29,822 bases of DNA, from positions 1-29,822 of the forward strand of contig PLTL01000032.1 in NCBI GenBank assembly GCA_003164475.1, given 5' to 3'. Below are positions 8,810 to 15,306 of the stretch, in pieces. The stretch comes from Candidatus Dormiibacterota bacterium (GTDB taxonomy: Bacteria > Chloroflexota > Dormibacteria > UBA8260 > Bog-877). A program made the position numbers and the translations under genes. The notes beneath the pieces were generated by a model. It worked only from the letters and a program-made list of their open reading frames with translations. It made no database searches and was not told where the DNA came from. Numbering within the stretch: the first letter of the stretch is position 1; each line of letters starts with the position of its first letter.

Positions 8810-8834
8810 GTCTCGGGAGAAGCGTCCCTCCCGC

Positions 8835-9083
8835 GAGCGAGGCGGCGCCTGACCTGCCCGGCGAGTCCCGCCCGGCACCCGGTGCCGAAGCGTGCGGCTG
8901 AGCGCCCAACTGCTAACCTGAACTGGCAGGGCTGGAAGCCTGGAGAGGGTGGTCCCGCCGGGATCCGACGCGCTGCGGCCGTGCTTGGCGGCTCCGACGT
9001 GGGCGGGACAGTGGCCAGGCCAGGGAACTGAACGGTGTGGTACCGACCGTCTTACGGACCCGGTTTGTGAGGAGAGACAGCAG
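8835..9083 (+). promoter_or_regulatory. Upstream region of the aldo/keto reductase, with a possible -10 box
   Basis: TAACCT at 8914-8919 is the best -10-like hexamer before the reductase gene and would give a leader of about 160 bases. No convincing -35 is visible. A ribosome binding site GAGGAG at 9069-9074 lies nine bases before the ATG at 9084. No gene was found in this interval; an in-frame upward extension to 8949 has no family support. Confidence 0.35.
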
Positions 9084-10055
9084 ATGGAAATGCCGTATCG
9101 ACGCCTCGGCCGCTCCGGACTCAAGGTGAGCCTGCTCTCGTGGGGATCCTGGGTCACCTTCGGGTCTCAACTGGACGAGGACAAGGCCCTCGCCTGCATG
9201 AGCGCAGCTCACGACGCCGGAGTCAACTTCTTCGACAACGCCGAGGTGTACGCCGGCGGCGAGTCGGAGCGGATCATGGGCCGGGCGCTCGCCCGCACCG
9301 GCTGGCCCCGGCACAGCTACGTGGTCTCGACCAAGCTGTTCTGGGGGCTTGACAGTGGGGTCAACACCTCCAAGACCCTCAACCGCAAGTACCTGCTCCA
9401 GGGCATCGCGGGATCCCTCGATCGCTTCGGGCTCGACTTCGTCGACCTCGTCTTCTGCCATCGTGCCGATCCGGAAACCCCGATCGAGGAGACGGTCTGG
9501 GCCATGCACGACATGGTCAGCCGGGGCCAGGCGCTCTACTGGGGTACGTCGGAGTGGTCCGCCGAGGAGATCCGGGCCGCTTTCGAGATCGCCGAACGGC
9601 ACCATCTCCACAAGCCGGTGATGGAGCAGGCCCAGTACAACCTCTTCTACCGCAAGCGGGTCGAGCAGGAGTACGCCCGCCTCTACGAAGACTGGGGCCT
9701 GGGGCTGACCACCTGGAGCCCACTGGCCTCGGGACTGCTCACCGGCAAGTACCTGGAAGGCATCCCTGAGGGCAGCCGCGCCACCCTACCCGGCTACGAG
9801 TGGTTGCGGGACGAGCTGACCGATCCCGCCGCCAACGAAAGGGTGCGCCGCCTGAGGGAGGTGGCCGAGCAACTGGGGTGCTCGCTGGCCGAGCTCTCGA
9901 TCGCCTGGTGCGCCCACAACCCTCGCGTCTCCAGCGTCATCACCGGCGCCACCAGCGTCGAGCAGGTGCGGCAGAACCTGCACTCGCTGGAGGTGCTGGA
10001 CAAGCTGACCCCGCCGGTCCTCAGCCGCATCGACGAGCTCTTCCCGGTCGGCTGA
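9084..10055 (+). CDS. Aldo/keto reductase, voltage-gated potassium channel beta-subunit-like
   Basis: An NADPH-dependent reductase of carbonyl compounds with a TIM-barrel fold, 323 residues. The start [19 protein letters not shown] is typical of the Kv-beta-like group. The catalytic tetrad is visible as Asp51 and Tyr56 (FFDNAEVY), Lys84 (STKLFWG) and His126 (FCHRAD). [25 protein letters not shown] and [13 protein letters not shown] are further family blocks, and the C-terminal cofactor-binding part reads [18 protein letters not shown] 9084 is chosen for its ribosome binding site and family alignment; ATG 9090 is only two codons further. It stands alone between two hairpins. The natural substrate cannot be told from sequence. 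Confidence 0.93.
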   Translation: MEMPYRRLGRSGLKVSLLSWGSWVTFGSQLDEDKALACMSAAHDAGVNFFDNAEVYAGGESERIMGRALARTGWPRHSYVVSTKLFWGLDSGVNTSKTLNRKYLLQGIAGSLDRFGLDFVDLVFCHRADPETPIEETVWAMHDMVSRGQALYWGTSEWSAEEIRAAFEIAERHHLHKPVMEQAQYNLFYRKRVEQEYARLYEDWGLGLTTWSPLASGLLTGKYLEGIPEGSRATLPGYEWLRDELTDPAANERVRRLREVAEQLGCSLAELSIAWCAHNPRVSSVITGATSVEQVRQNLHSLEVLDKLTPPVLSRIDELFPVG

Positions 10056-10091
10056 CCGCGGCCGGACACGCACCGGCCGACCTGCCGCGAC

Positions 10092-10122
10092 GGAGCCAGG
10101 CTCTGGGCCAGGGCCTGGCTCC
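10092..10122 (+). terminator. Perfect hairpin after the aldo/keto reductase gene
   Basis: GGAGCCAGGC at 10092-10101 pairs perfectly with GCCTGGCTCC at 10113-10122, with an 11-base loop, 36 bases after the reductase stop. There is no U-tract. It is probably a terminator or a 3' end-protecting stem. Confidence 0.5.
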
Positions 10123-10564
10123 AGCCCTGGGGGCAGCTCAGGCGGACCCCTGCCGATCTGGAAGCGCGTGGTCAGGCTGGGTGACGAGGGCAGGCACCGA
10201 CGCGGGACGACGGCGCCGGGGGCTCCAGCGTCGGCCTGCGGAGGGGTCGCAGCCCAGGTGGCCGAGCCCAACTGCGTCTTGCCCTCGTGCCGGCTCCTCT
10301 CCCCGGCGACGGCCAACGCACCCGCGCCCTGCTCCGTCGGCGTGGCCGAGACGGTGGAGCAGATCAGAGGTCGCAAGATCGCCGCCACCGGCTACGTGGG
10401 AATCCCCGGCAGCGGCACGCGCTCTGGGGGCGTCCGTTCCGACCGCCGGCCGATGGCCGGATCCTGGCCAGCACGGCCAGGCAGGTGAAGACCGATCGGG
10501 ACACGCCCGAGCTCAGGGTTGGGTCCCAGCCTGCTGGGAGACGGAGCGTTGTCTGGGTCAGGCT
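10123..10564 (+). other. Intergenic region without a convincing gene
   Basis: About 440 bases. The largest plus-strand frame (10168-10488, 106 codons) is rich in Ala, Gly, Pro and Arg and shows no domain or ribosome binding site. Minus-strand frames here are continuations of shadows of the reductase gene. I see nothing else of note until the promoter-like sequence at 10565. Confidence 0.35.
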
Positions 10565-10591
10565 TTGAGCCGGGGCATCTAGGACTACAGT
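10565..10591 (+). promoter_or_regulatory. Candidate promoter driving a leaderless small ORF and the downstream block
   Basis: TTGAGC at 10565-10570 and TACAGT at 10586-10591 are separated by 15 bases; the adjacent TTTGAG gives 16. A start at about 10598 would coincide with a GTG codon, so the transcript may be leaderless. It is the only promoter-like sequence upstream of the DUF1444 gene. Confidence 0.4.
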
Positions 10592-10597
10592 GACCCT

Positions 10598-10660
10598 GTG
10601 GAGGTGACGCTGCGAGCCAATTACCGGCGGGCCCCCAGCTGGTCGTGGTCATCCCCTTGA
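10598..10660 (+). CDS. Possible leaderless leader peptide, 20 codons, with two Trp codons
   Basis: A GTG six bases after the -10-like TACAGT opens a 20-codon frame, MEVTLRANYRRAPSWSWSSP, that ends in TGA at 10658-10660. The stop lies inside the loop of a perfect 10-bp hairpin (10647-10677). A short ORF whose 3' end overlaps a stem is the usual layout of a leader peptide or attenuator. The two Trp codons near the end (WSW) are suggestive but few. Nothing downstream is a tryptophan gene. No homology can be claimed for so short a peptide, so this is a hypothesis only. Confidence 0.25.
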   Translation: MEVTLRANYRRAPSWSWSSP

Positions 10661-10677
10661 GCCCTCGGGGGATGACC
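10647..10677 (+). promoter_or_regulatory. Perfect 10-bp hairpin in the leader of the DUF1444 gene
   Basis: GGTCATCCCC at 10647-10656 pairs perfectly with GGGGATGACC at 10668-10677 around an 11-base loop. There is no U-tract, so it is not a classical intrinsic terminator. Its position between a candidate promoter and the first gene of the following block suggests an attenuator or a protein-binding RNA element. About 100 bases without other structure separate it from the start at 10780. Confidence 0.4.
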
Positions 10678-10779
10678 GGACTGGATGTCCCACGCCCACG
10701 GCCTGCCAGTCCAGGGAACATCGTTGGGGCCCGGCCAACGGTGGGCCACGGCGGCGGCCGCACCTGAGCTGGTTGAGCG

Positions 10780-11655
10780 ATGGCCTCCCTCCGGCTCGAT
10801 GCGGCACGGAAGCAGTTCCAGGAGCGGCTCCTCACGCAACTGCGCGCTCGCTACCCAGGCTGGGAGTTCACCCCTCGGGACAACGACTTCGGGGTCCTCG
10901 CTCGCAGGCAGAACGCCCTGGTGGCGATGTCGCTGGAATCCCTCTTCGCCGAGGCCAACCTGCCCGGTGCTCCCGCTCCCGAGCAGATCTCCCGCTTCGT
11001 GGCCGCCGCCGGACCCAGGCTGAGCTCGGCCGAGCAGGGTCCGGCACACGCAGGGCCCACCCCGGACCCGGGCGCCCTGGTGTGGTGCGTTAGGAGCGAC
11101 CGCAGCATCCGCAGCTTCAGCCGATTTGCCGAGCTGGCCACCAGGGAACTGCCCGCGGGTTTGCTCGCCTTCGTGGCCGAGGTCCTGCCCGGCGATGCCA
11201 TGCGGGGCGTATCCCAGGCTGAGGCCGCCGCGGGAGGCCTCAGCTCGGCGGAGCTGGTCCATCACGCCGACCACAACACTCCCCTCCGCCTGGCACGCTG
11301 GCGCCGGGTTCTGGAGGGGCCGGGCGAGCGCCGCTGGCTCTTCACCGATGACATCCTCTTCTCCAGCAGCCTCCTGATGGTGCCGGAGTTCCTCCACGCC
11401 CTGGCTCAGCGCGGAGACGGAAACGCGGCCCTGGTCGCCCCCGACCGGGCCATGGTGGTGGCCGCCGTGGGTGAGGCCGCCGCCCCCGAGCAGCTCCGGC
11501 CGATCGCGCAACGCCTCTTCCGGCTGGCGGTCAGCCCCCTGAGTCCGGTGCTGCTCAGTACCGACGGCAGGACGCTGGCATTGCACCCGGCCGAGGTCCG
11601 GCCCGAGCGGCGGAGGACAGGATGGCGCTGGCTCCCGGGGGCTCGCTCGAATTGA
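10780..11655 (+). CDS. DUF1444-like (YtpQ-type) protein
   Basis: A soluble-looking protein of 291 residues with no signal peptide. Its layout matches the DUF1444/YtpQ family of unknown function: an early basic helix, then an LESLFAEAN block, a short central motif, and a C-terminal half with WLFTDDILFSSSLLMVPEFL followed by VAPDRAMVVAAV, equivalent to the family's gDd..ASS.lL.pe and PnRD.l motifs. ATG 10780 is the first possible start, because an in-frame TGA lies four bases before it. No ribosome binding site is evident. It overlaps the next gene by 34 bases, indicating cotranscription. The family assignment is from memory of motifs and is moderate; no biochemical role is known. Confidence 0.6.
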   Translation: MASLRLDAARKQFQERLLTQLRARYPGWEFTPRDNDFGVLARRQNALVAMSLESLFAEANLPGAPAPEQISRFVAAAGPRLSSAEQGPAHAGPTPDPGALVWCVRSDRSIRSFSRFAELATRELPAGLLAFVAEVLPGDAMRGVSQAEAAAGGLSSAELVHHADHNTPLRLARWRRVLEGPGERRWLFTDDILFSSSLLMVPEFLHALAQRGDGNAALVAPDRAMVVAAVGEAAAPEQLRPIAQRLFRLAVSPLSPVLLSTDGRTLALHPAEVRPERRRTGWRWLPGARSN

Positions 11656-12506
11656 GCGAGGCCCCGCCAGCGCTCTCCCTGGCGATCCGCGAGATGCGCC
11701 AGGAGGCCCGCAGCCGGTATGGCTACGCCCTCGTCGAGGTGGCGGTGTCGGGCGCCACGGTAAGCGCCACCGTGGCCCTGCCTGGGCAGGCCGAGGAGCT
11801 GCGCAGGCTGTTCCAGGAGGTCTGGCCTGAGGCCGAGCTTCGCGTGCTGGTGCTGGCCAGCCGCCGGGCCCGGCTGGCGCTTTATCCAGACTCGGAGCCG
11901 CTCCAGGTCTGGAAGCGGCCGGTGGAGAGCCCGGCTGCCGGTGGGGAGCTCACCACCCAGCTGCTTCCGGGGGACCCGCCGGCCGAGCTGCTGGCGGTCC
12001 GGGGCGGTCAGTACCTGGTCCGCGCACCCGGCGGAGCGGTTGGCTGGGTGTCCCGCGCCGCCGAGTTCCGGATGGGGCCCAACCCGGTCCAGGGCCCATG
12101 CCTCCAGCGGGAATGGGACCCACGGGTGGTCCTGGAGACCGCCCTCTCGCTGCTGGGCCGTCCCTACGTCTGGGGCGGAACTGGGGGGCCGGGGGTGGAC
12201 TGCTCCGGTCTCAGCTGGCGCTCCTTCCTGGCGGCAGGGGTTCTGCTTCCCCGCAACAGCCGCGCGCAGCGCCAGGTGGGCGACCGGGTGCAGTTGGCCG
12301 AACTCGCGGCGGCGGACCTAGTGGGAGCCGTCTACCGCGGCCCCAGGCGGACCAGCCACGTGGCGATCGCCCTTGGCGGAGACGAGCTGATCCATGCCTG
12401 CAGCGAGCGCGGCCAGGTGCGTCGGGAGACGGTCGGGGAGTTTCGCGAACGGTACCGGATCCTCACCGTGCGGCGGTTGCCGGGAGCCCGCCGGCCCGGG
12501 CGCTAA
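11622..12506 (+). CDS. NlpC/P60-family cysteine peptidase
   Basis: NlpC/P60 enzymes cut D-gamma-Glu to diamino acid bonds in cell-wall peptides. The C-terminal domain shows the triad in order: Cys194 (GPGVDCSGLSWRSF), His246 (TSHVAIALGG) and His258 (ELIHACSE). Before it, residues about 95-160 look like an SH3-type domain (VRGGQYLVRAPGGAVGWVSRA), as in dipeptidyl-peptidase VI-like enzymes. The first 95 residues are unassigned. There is no signal peptide or membrane segment, so it may act in the cytoplasm on recycled or biosynthetic peptides. ATG 11622 has GGAGG at 11612-11616 and overlaps the preceding gene. The neighbouring MurD-like gene starts 11 bases after its stop. Confidence 0.9.
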   Translation: MALAPGGSLELSEAPPALSLAIREMRQEARSRYGYALVEVAVSGATVSATVALPGQAEELRRLFQEVWPEAELRVLVLASRRARLALYPDSEPLQVWKRPVESPAAGGELTTQLLPGDPPAELLAVRGGQYLVRAPGGAVGWVSRAAEFRMGPNPVQGPCLQREWDPRVVLETALSLLGRPYVWGGTGGPGVDCSGLSWRSFLAAGVLLPRNSRAQRQVGDRVQLAELAAADLVGAVYRGPRRTSHVAIALGGDELIHACSERGQVRRETVGEFRERYRILTVRRLPGARRPGR

Positions 12507-12509
12507 CCT
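12504..12509 (+). promoter_or_regulatory. -10-like box for a possible leaderless murD-like transcript
   Basis: TAACCT at 12504-12509 ends seven bases before the ATG at 12517, which has no ribosome binding site. This TANNNT spacing is the signature of leaderless genes in many high-GC bacteria. It overlaps the stop codon of the peptidase gene. No -35 match is visible. Confidence 0.4.
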
Positions 12510-12516
12510 AGCCCAG

Positions 12517-14070
12517 ATGGAGGTAGCCGGAACGCCAGCGCCGGCCGGGGCCGCGGCCCCGACCCTTCCGCTTCCCCTCCGGGTGCCCCCCGCCCTGGCG
12601 CAGCTCCGGCGGCGCCGGGTGGACCTGGTCGGGGTGGCCAGCGTCGAGGTCGGCGAGATGGCCCGCTACCTGCTGGAGGCAGGCTTCACCAATCTGGTCG
12701 GCCACGATCAGCAGCCTGACCCGGAAGCACTGGCGAAGGCTCACAACCTGGCCCACGCGGGGCTTGCCCAAGAGGAGCGCCAGGCGCGCCTGGCCGGGCT
12801 TGTCGAAGGGCTCTCGTCGCTGCGCTTGGGCGCCGATTACCTGCGAGGCGTGGAGGAGGCCGAGGTGGTGATCCCGACCCAGGCCTGGTTCCTCTCGCCG
12901 GCCAATGCCAGGTTGCATGATCTCAAGCGCGCGGGCCACCCCTTCTACTCGCTGGTCCAGGCCTACCTGGACCTGGCCCTGGGTGAGGTGATCGGGGTCA
13001 CCGGGAGCCATGGGAAGTCCACCACCAGCGCCCTGGTGGCGGCGATCCTGGGCCGCTCCTCCCTGTACGAGAAGGTTTGGCTGGCCGGAAACGACCGCCA
13101 CAACCGCCAGGCCCTGGAGGAGGTGGCCCGGGACGATGGGCACAGCTGCCTGGTGCTGGAGATCAGCAACCGGCAGCTGCTCCAGCTGGATCGAGCTCCC
13201 CGGGTGGGCTGCATCACCAATATCACCCCCAACCACCTGAGTGAGCACCAGGGCATGGAGGGGTACGTGCGGGCCAAGCGGCGGATCTTTGACCTGCCCG
13301 GCAGTGAGGTTGCCCTCCGCAACGGAGACGACCCGCTCAGCCTCGGCACCGGGGCGCTCCCGCCGGGCCGACGGGAGCTCCGCTTCGCCGAGGCTGAGGC
13401 CGGTCTGGGAGGCTTCGACGGCGCCTTCGAGGAGGAAGGGGAGATCCGGCTGCGCTGGTGCGGCGAGGTGGTGCCGGTCATGCCGGTGGAGCGGGTACGG
13501 CTTCTGGGCCGACACAACCTGGCCAACGTGAGGGCGGCCCTCACCGGGCTGGCCGCGGTGGCTGCCCCCGACCTCGGGCTGGCGGAGCTGGCGGCCGGCG
13601 CCATCGAGGGCTTCACTCCGCTCCGGCACCGCACCGAGCTGGTCCGGCGGCACCGGGGAGTCGACTACTTCGACGACCTCTCCAGCACCACACCCCAGTC
13701 GACCGTGGCGGCGGTGCTCGCCACCGGCCGGCCCACGGTTCTGATCGCGGGAGGCGAGGACAAGGGGATCGGCTTCTCCCAGCTGGCGGCGCTCGCGGGG
13801 GGGGCGCTGAGGGCGGTGGTGCTGCTCCCCGGCGCCGGCTCGGAGCGGCTGGCTGCAGAGCTGCTGCGGGCCGGCCAGCAGCGGCTGCTGCACCGGATGG
13901 ATCAGCTCCAACCGGCGGTGGAGCTGGCCGCCCGCCTGGCAGAGCCGGGAGACGCGGTCCTGCTCTCGCCGGCCTGCCCCGGATTCTTCAGCGCCCACTA
14001 CCAGGAGGGCGGGTTTCGCCAGGCGGTCCGGCGGGCTACTTCTCCTCGTCCACGAAAGGAGCCAGGGTGA
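12517..14070 (+). CDS. MurD-like Mur ligase of altered specificity
   Basis: Mur ligases join an amino acid to a carboxylate through an acyl phosphate, using ATP. The 517-residue protein has a Rossmann-like N-terminal domain, the P-loop GVTGSHGKSTT at 160-170, ISNRQLLQLD in place of MurD SSFQLE, PNHLSEHQGMEGY at 238-250, and Lys254 (YVRAKRRIF) at the place of the carbamylated lysine. The C-terminal domain has FDDLSSTTPQST at 385-396, where MurD has DDSKATN, and LSPACPGFFSAHYQEGG from 482, where MurD has SPACAS plus Asp/Phe. These changes are in parts that bind D-Glu in MurD, so the substrate is probably different. It is longer than MurD (about 450). No other mur or fts gene is nearby. It overlaps the antisense carrier gene by 35 bases. 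Confidence 0.8.
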   Translation: MEVAGTPAPAGAAAPTLPLPLRVPPALAQLRRRRVDLVGVASVEVGEMARYLLEAGFTNLVGHDQQPDPEALAKAHNLAHAGLAQEERQARLAGLVEGLSSLRLGADYLRGVEEAEVVIPTQAWFLSPANARLHDLKRAGHPFYSLVQAYLDLALGEVIGVTGSHGKSTTSALVAAILGRSSLYEKVWLAGNDRHNRQALEEVARDDGHSCLVLEISNRQLLQLDRAPRVGCITNITPNHLSEHQGMEGYVRAKRRIFDLPGSEVALRNGDDPLSLGTGALPPGRRELRFAEAEAGLGGFDGAFEEEGEIRLRWCGEVVPVMPVERVRLLGRHNLANVRAALTGLAAVAAPDLGLAELAAGAIEGFTPLRHRTELVRRHRGVDYFDDLSSTTPQSTVAAVLATGRPTVLIAGGEDKGIGFSQLAALAGGALRAVVLLPGAGSERLAAELLRAGQQRLLHRMDQLQPAVELAARLAEPGDAVLLSPACPGFFSAHYQEGGFRQAVRRATSPRPRKEPG

Positions 14071-14218
14071 CCGGCTCCAGCGCCATCAGTTCGAAGGCGG
14101 CACCGCAGTTGGGGCAGTCGACCAGGTCACCCACCTCCTCGGCGTCGGTGAGGTCGAGCGGGGAGCCACAGTCGGGGCACCGCTGGGTCGGGGCGCCGGT
14201 TTCGGACACGCTGGTCAT
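14036..14218 (-). CDS. LysW-like amino-group carrier protein (Zn ribbon)
   Basis: A 60-residue acidic protein with four cysteines, CPDC at 14-17 and CPNC at 35-38, and the LysW/ArgW-type body EEVGDLVDCPNCGAAFELMA then LEPVTLAPFVDEEK. LysW carries biosynthetic intermediates on its C-terminal Glu. Here the terminus is DEEK rather than EDWGE, so the attachment residue must differ or the role has changed. It lies on the minus strand between two plus-strand genes, overlapping the MurD-like 3' end and starting five bases from the PLP-enzyme start. AAGGAGG directly abuts the ATG at 14218; a GTG three codons in (14209) has better spacing. Family likeness is strong; function is inferred. Confidence 0.8.
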   Translation of the reverse strand: MTSVSETGAPTQRCPDCGSPLDLTDAEEVGDLVDCPNCGAAFELMALEPVTLAPFVDEEK

Positions 14219-14223
14219 CCTCC

Positions 14224-15306
14224 TTGCCTGGGGCTGAGACGGAGGGCCCCGCCGCCCGGGGGCAGTGGGTCCACGCCGAACTCCTGGGTCCGAGTGTACC
14301 GACTGCATCCCAGCTCTCCCTGGGGGAGGGCGGAACTGTGCTGGAGGCGGCCAGGGAGCTGGGCCTGGCCCTGGGAGTCCCATCGCTCTGGCTCAAGCGC
14401 GAGGACCTCTCCCCGACCGGCTCCCACAAGGCCAGAAGCCTGGGGTACCTCTGCTCCCACCTGTTGGCTGAGGGCCGGGATCAGGCGGTGATCTCCTCCT
14501 CGGGGAACGCGGCCATCGCCGCGGCCGCGTTCGCCTCGCTGGCGGGGATGCGGCTGCTCAGCCTGGTCTCCCCCCTGACCCCGAGGGCCAAATTGAACGT
14601 GCTGATGACCCACCCGCAGCTCACCGTCCTCAGCGACCGGCCGGTCGCACTGCTCCATCACGCGGTTGGGGAGTGGGGCCTTGCCGACCTCCGTGGCTCG
14701 GTCAACCCACTCGCCCCCAACGCCTACCGGGGGATCGCGGCCGAGCTGGTCGCCGGCGATCCCGTTGAGGCGGTCTTTGTATTCTCCAGCAGCGGCGCCA
14801 CCGCGCTGGGCCTGAGCCAGGGCTTTGAGGCGCTGGCGACACCGGGGAGCCAGCCCCGCCTGCACGTGGTCGAGGGGCTCCCCGGAGGCGAGCTCACCCG
14901 GCCCTGGTACCCCGGTGGTGGCCACCGCGGAGCTGGGGAAGCGAGCTTCTCCGAACTCGGGGCCCGGCGCTCCCGGCTGGCCCCGGCGGTCCGGCGCGCG
15001 CTCCGCCAGAGCGGTGGCCGGGGCTGGCGGATCGGAGGGGCGGAACTGGCGGGGATGCGGGAGCTGGGCCGCAGCCACGGTCTGGAGACGTCGTGGGAGG
15101 GGCTGGCGGTTCTGGCGGCGATGGGCAGGGCGGCCGAGCTGGGCGCCGGCGCCGGCCGCTGGGTGGCGGTGCTGACCGGAGCCGCCTGGCAGCTGGAGCT
15201 CCAGCCCGCAGCCGAGGGCGAGCTCCCCCTGCCCCGGGCCGAGTCCCCCCGGGAGTTGGACCTCCTGCTGGAGGCGGCGGGCTTCACCCGCCCGTCGGCC
15301 CGATGA
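14224..15306 (+). CDS. Threonine-synthase-like PLP enzyme (fold type II)
   Basis: Fold type II PLP enzymes of this kind carry out beta- or gamma-replacement on amino acids such as O-phosphohomoserine or O-phosphoserine. The 360-residue protein has SLGEGGTVL near residues 34-42, then WLKREDLSPTGSHKARSLG with the PLP lysine at Lys69, and ISSSGNAA at 90-97, which contacts the substrate carboxylate. A Ser/Gly-rich turn (FSSSGATALG) probably holds the cofactor phosphate. GSHKAR replaces the GSFKDR of true threonine synthases, and the C-terminal part is divergent, so it need not make threonine. The start is TTG 14224, the only usual start codon upstream of the conserved core. The stop overlaps the next gene (ATGA). 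Confidence 0.8.
   Translation: MPGAETEGPAARGQWVHAELLGPSVPTASQLSLGEGGTVLEAARELGLALGVPSLWLKREDLSPTGSHKARSLGYLCSHLLAEGRDQAVISSSGNAAIAAAAFASLAGMRLLSLVSPLTPRAKLNVLMTHPQLTVLSDRPVALLHHAVGEWGLADLRGSVNPLAPNAYRGIAAELVAGDPVEAVFVFSSSGATALGLSQGFEALATPGSQPRLHVVEGLPGGELTRPWYPGGGHRGAGEASFSELGARRSRLAPAVRRALRQSGGRGWRIGGAELAGMRELGRSHGLETSWEGLAVLAAMGRAAELGAGAGRWVAVLTGAAWQLELQPAAEGELPLPRAESPRELDLLLEAAGFTRPSAR

Noticed and set aside
10168..10488. A 106-codon plus-strand frame after the aldo/keto reductase
   Set aside because: No ribosome binding site, no domain, and Ala/Gly/Pro/Arg-rich composition typical of chance frames in GC-rich DNA.
12508..13998. A 496-codon minus-strand frame opposite the MurD-like gene
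   Set aside because: Composition is that of an antisense shadow (Gln/His/Gly/Arg-rich) with no recognisable domain, while the plus-strand frame has the P-loop and other Mur-ligase motifs.
14224..15306. Annotation of the PLP enzyme as the housekeeping threonine synthase
   Set aside because: The PLP motif is GSHKAR rather than GSFKDR, the C-terminal half is divergent, and no homoserine or threonine gene is nearby.
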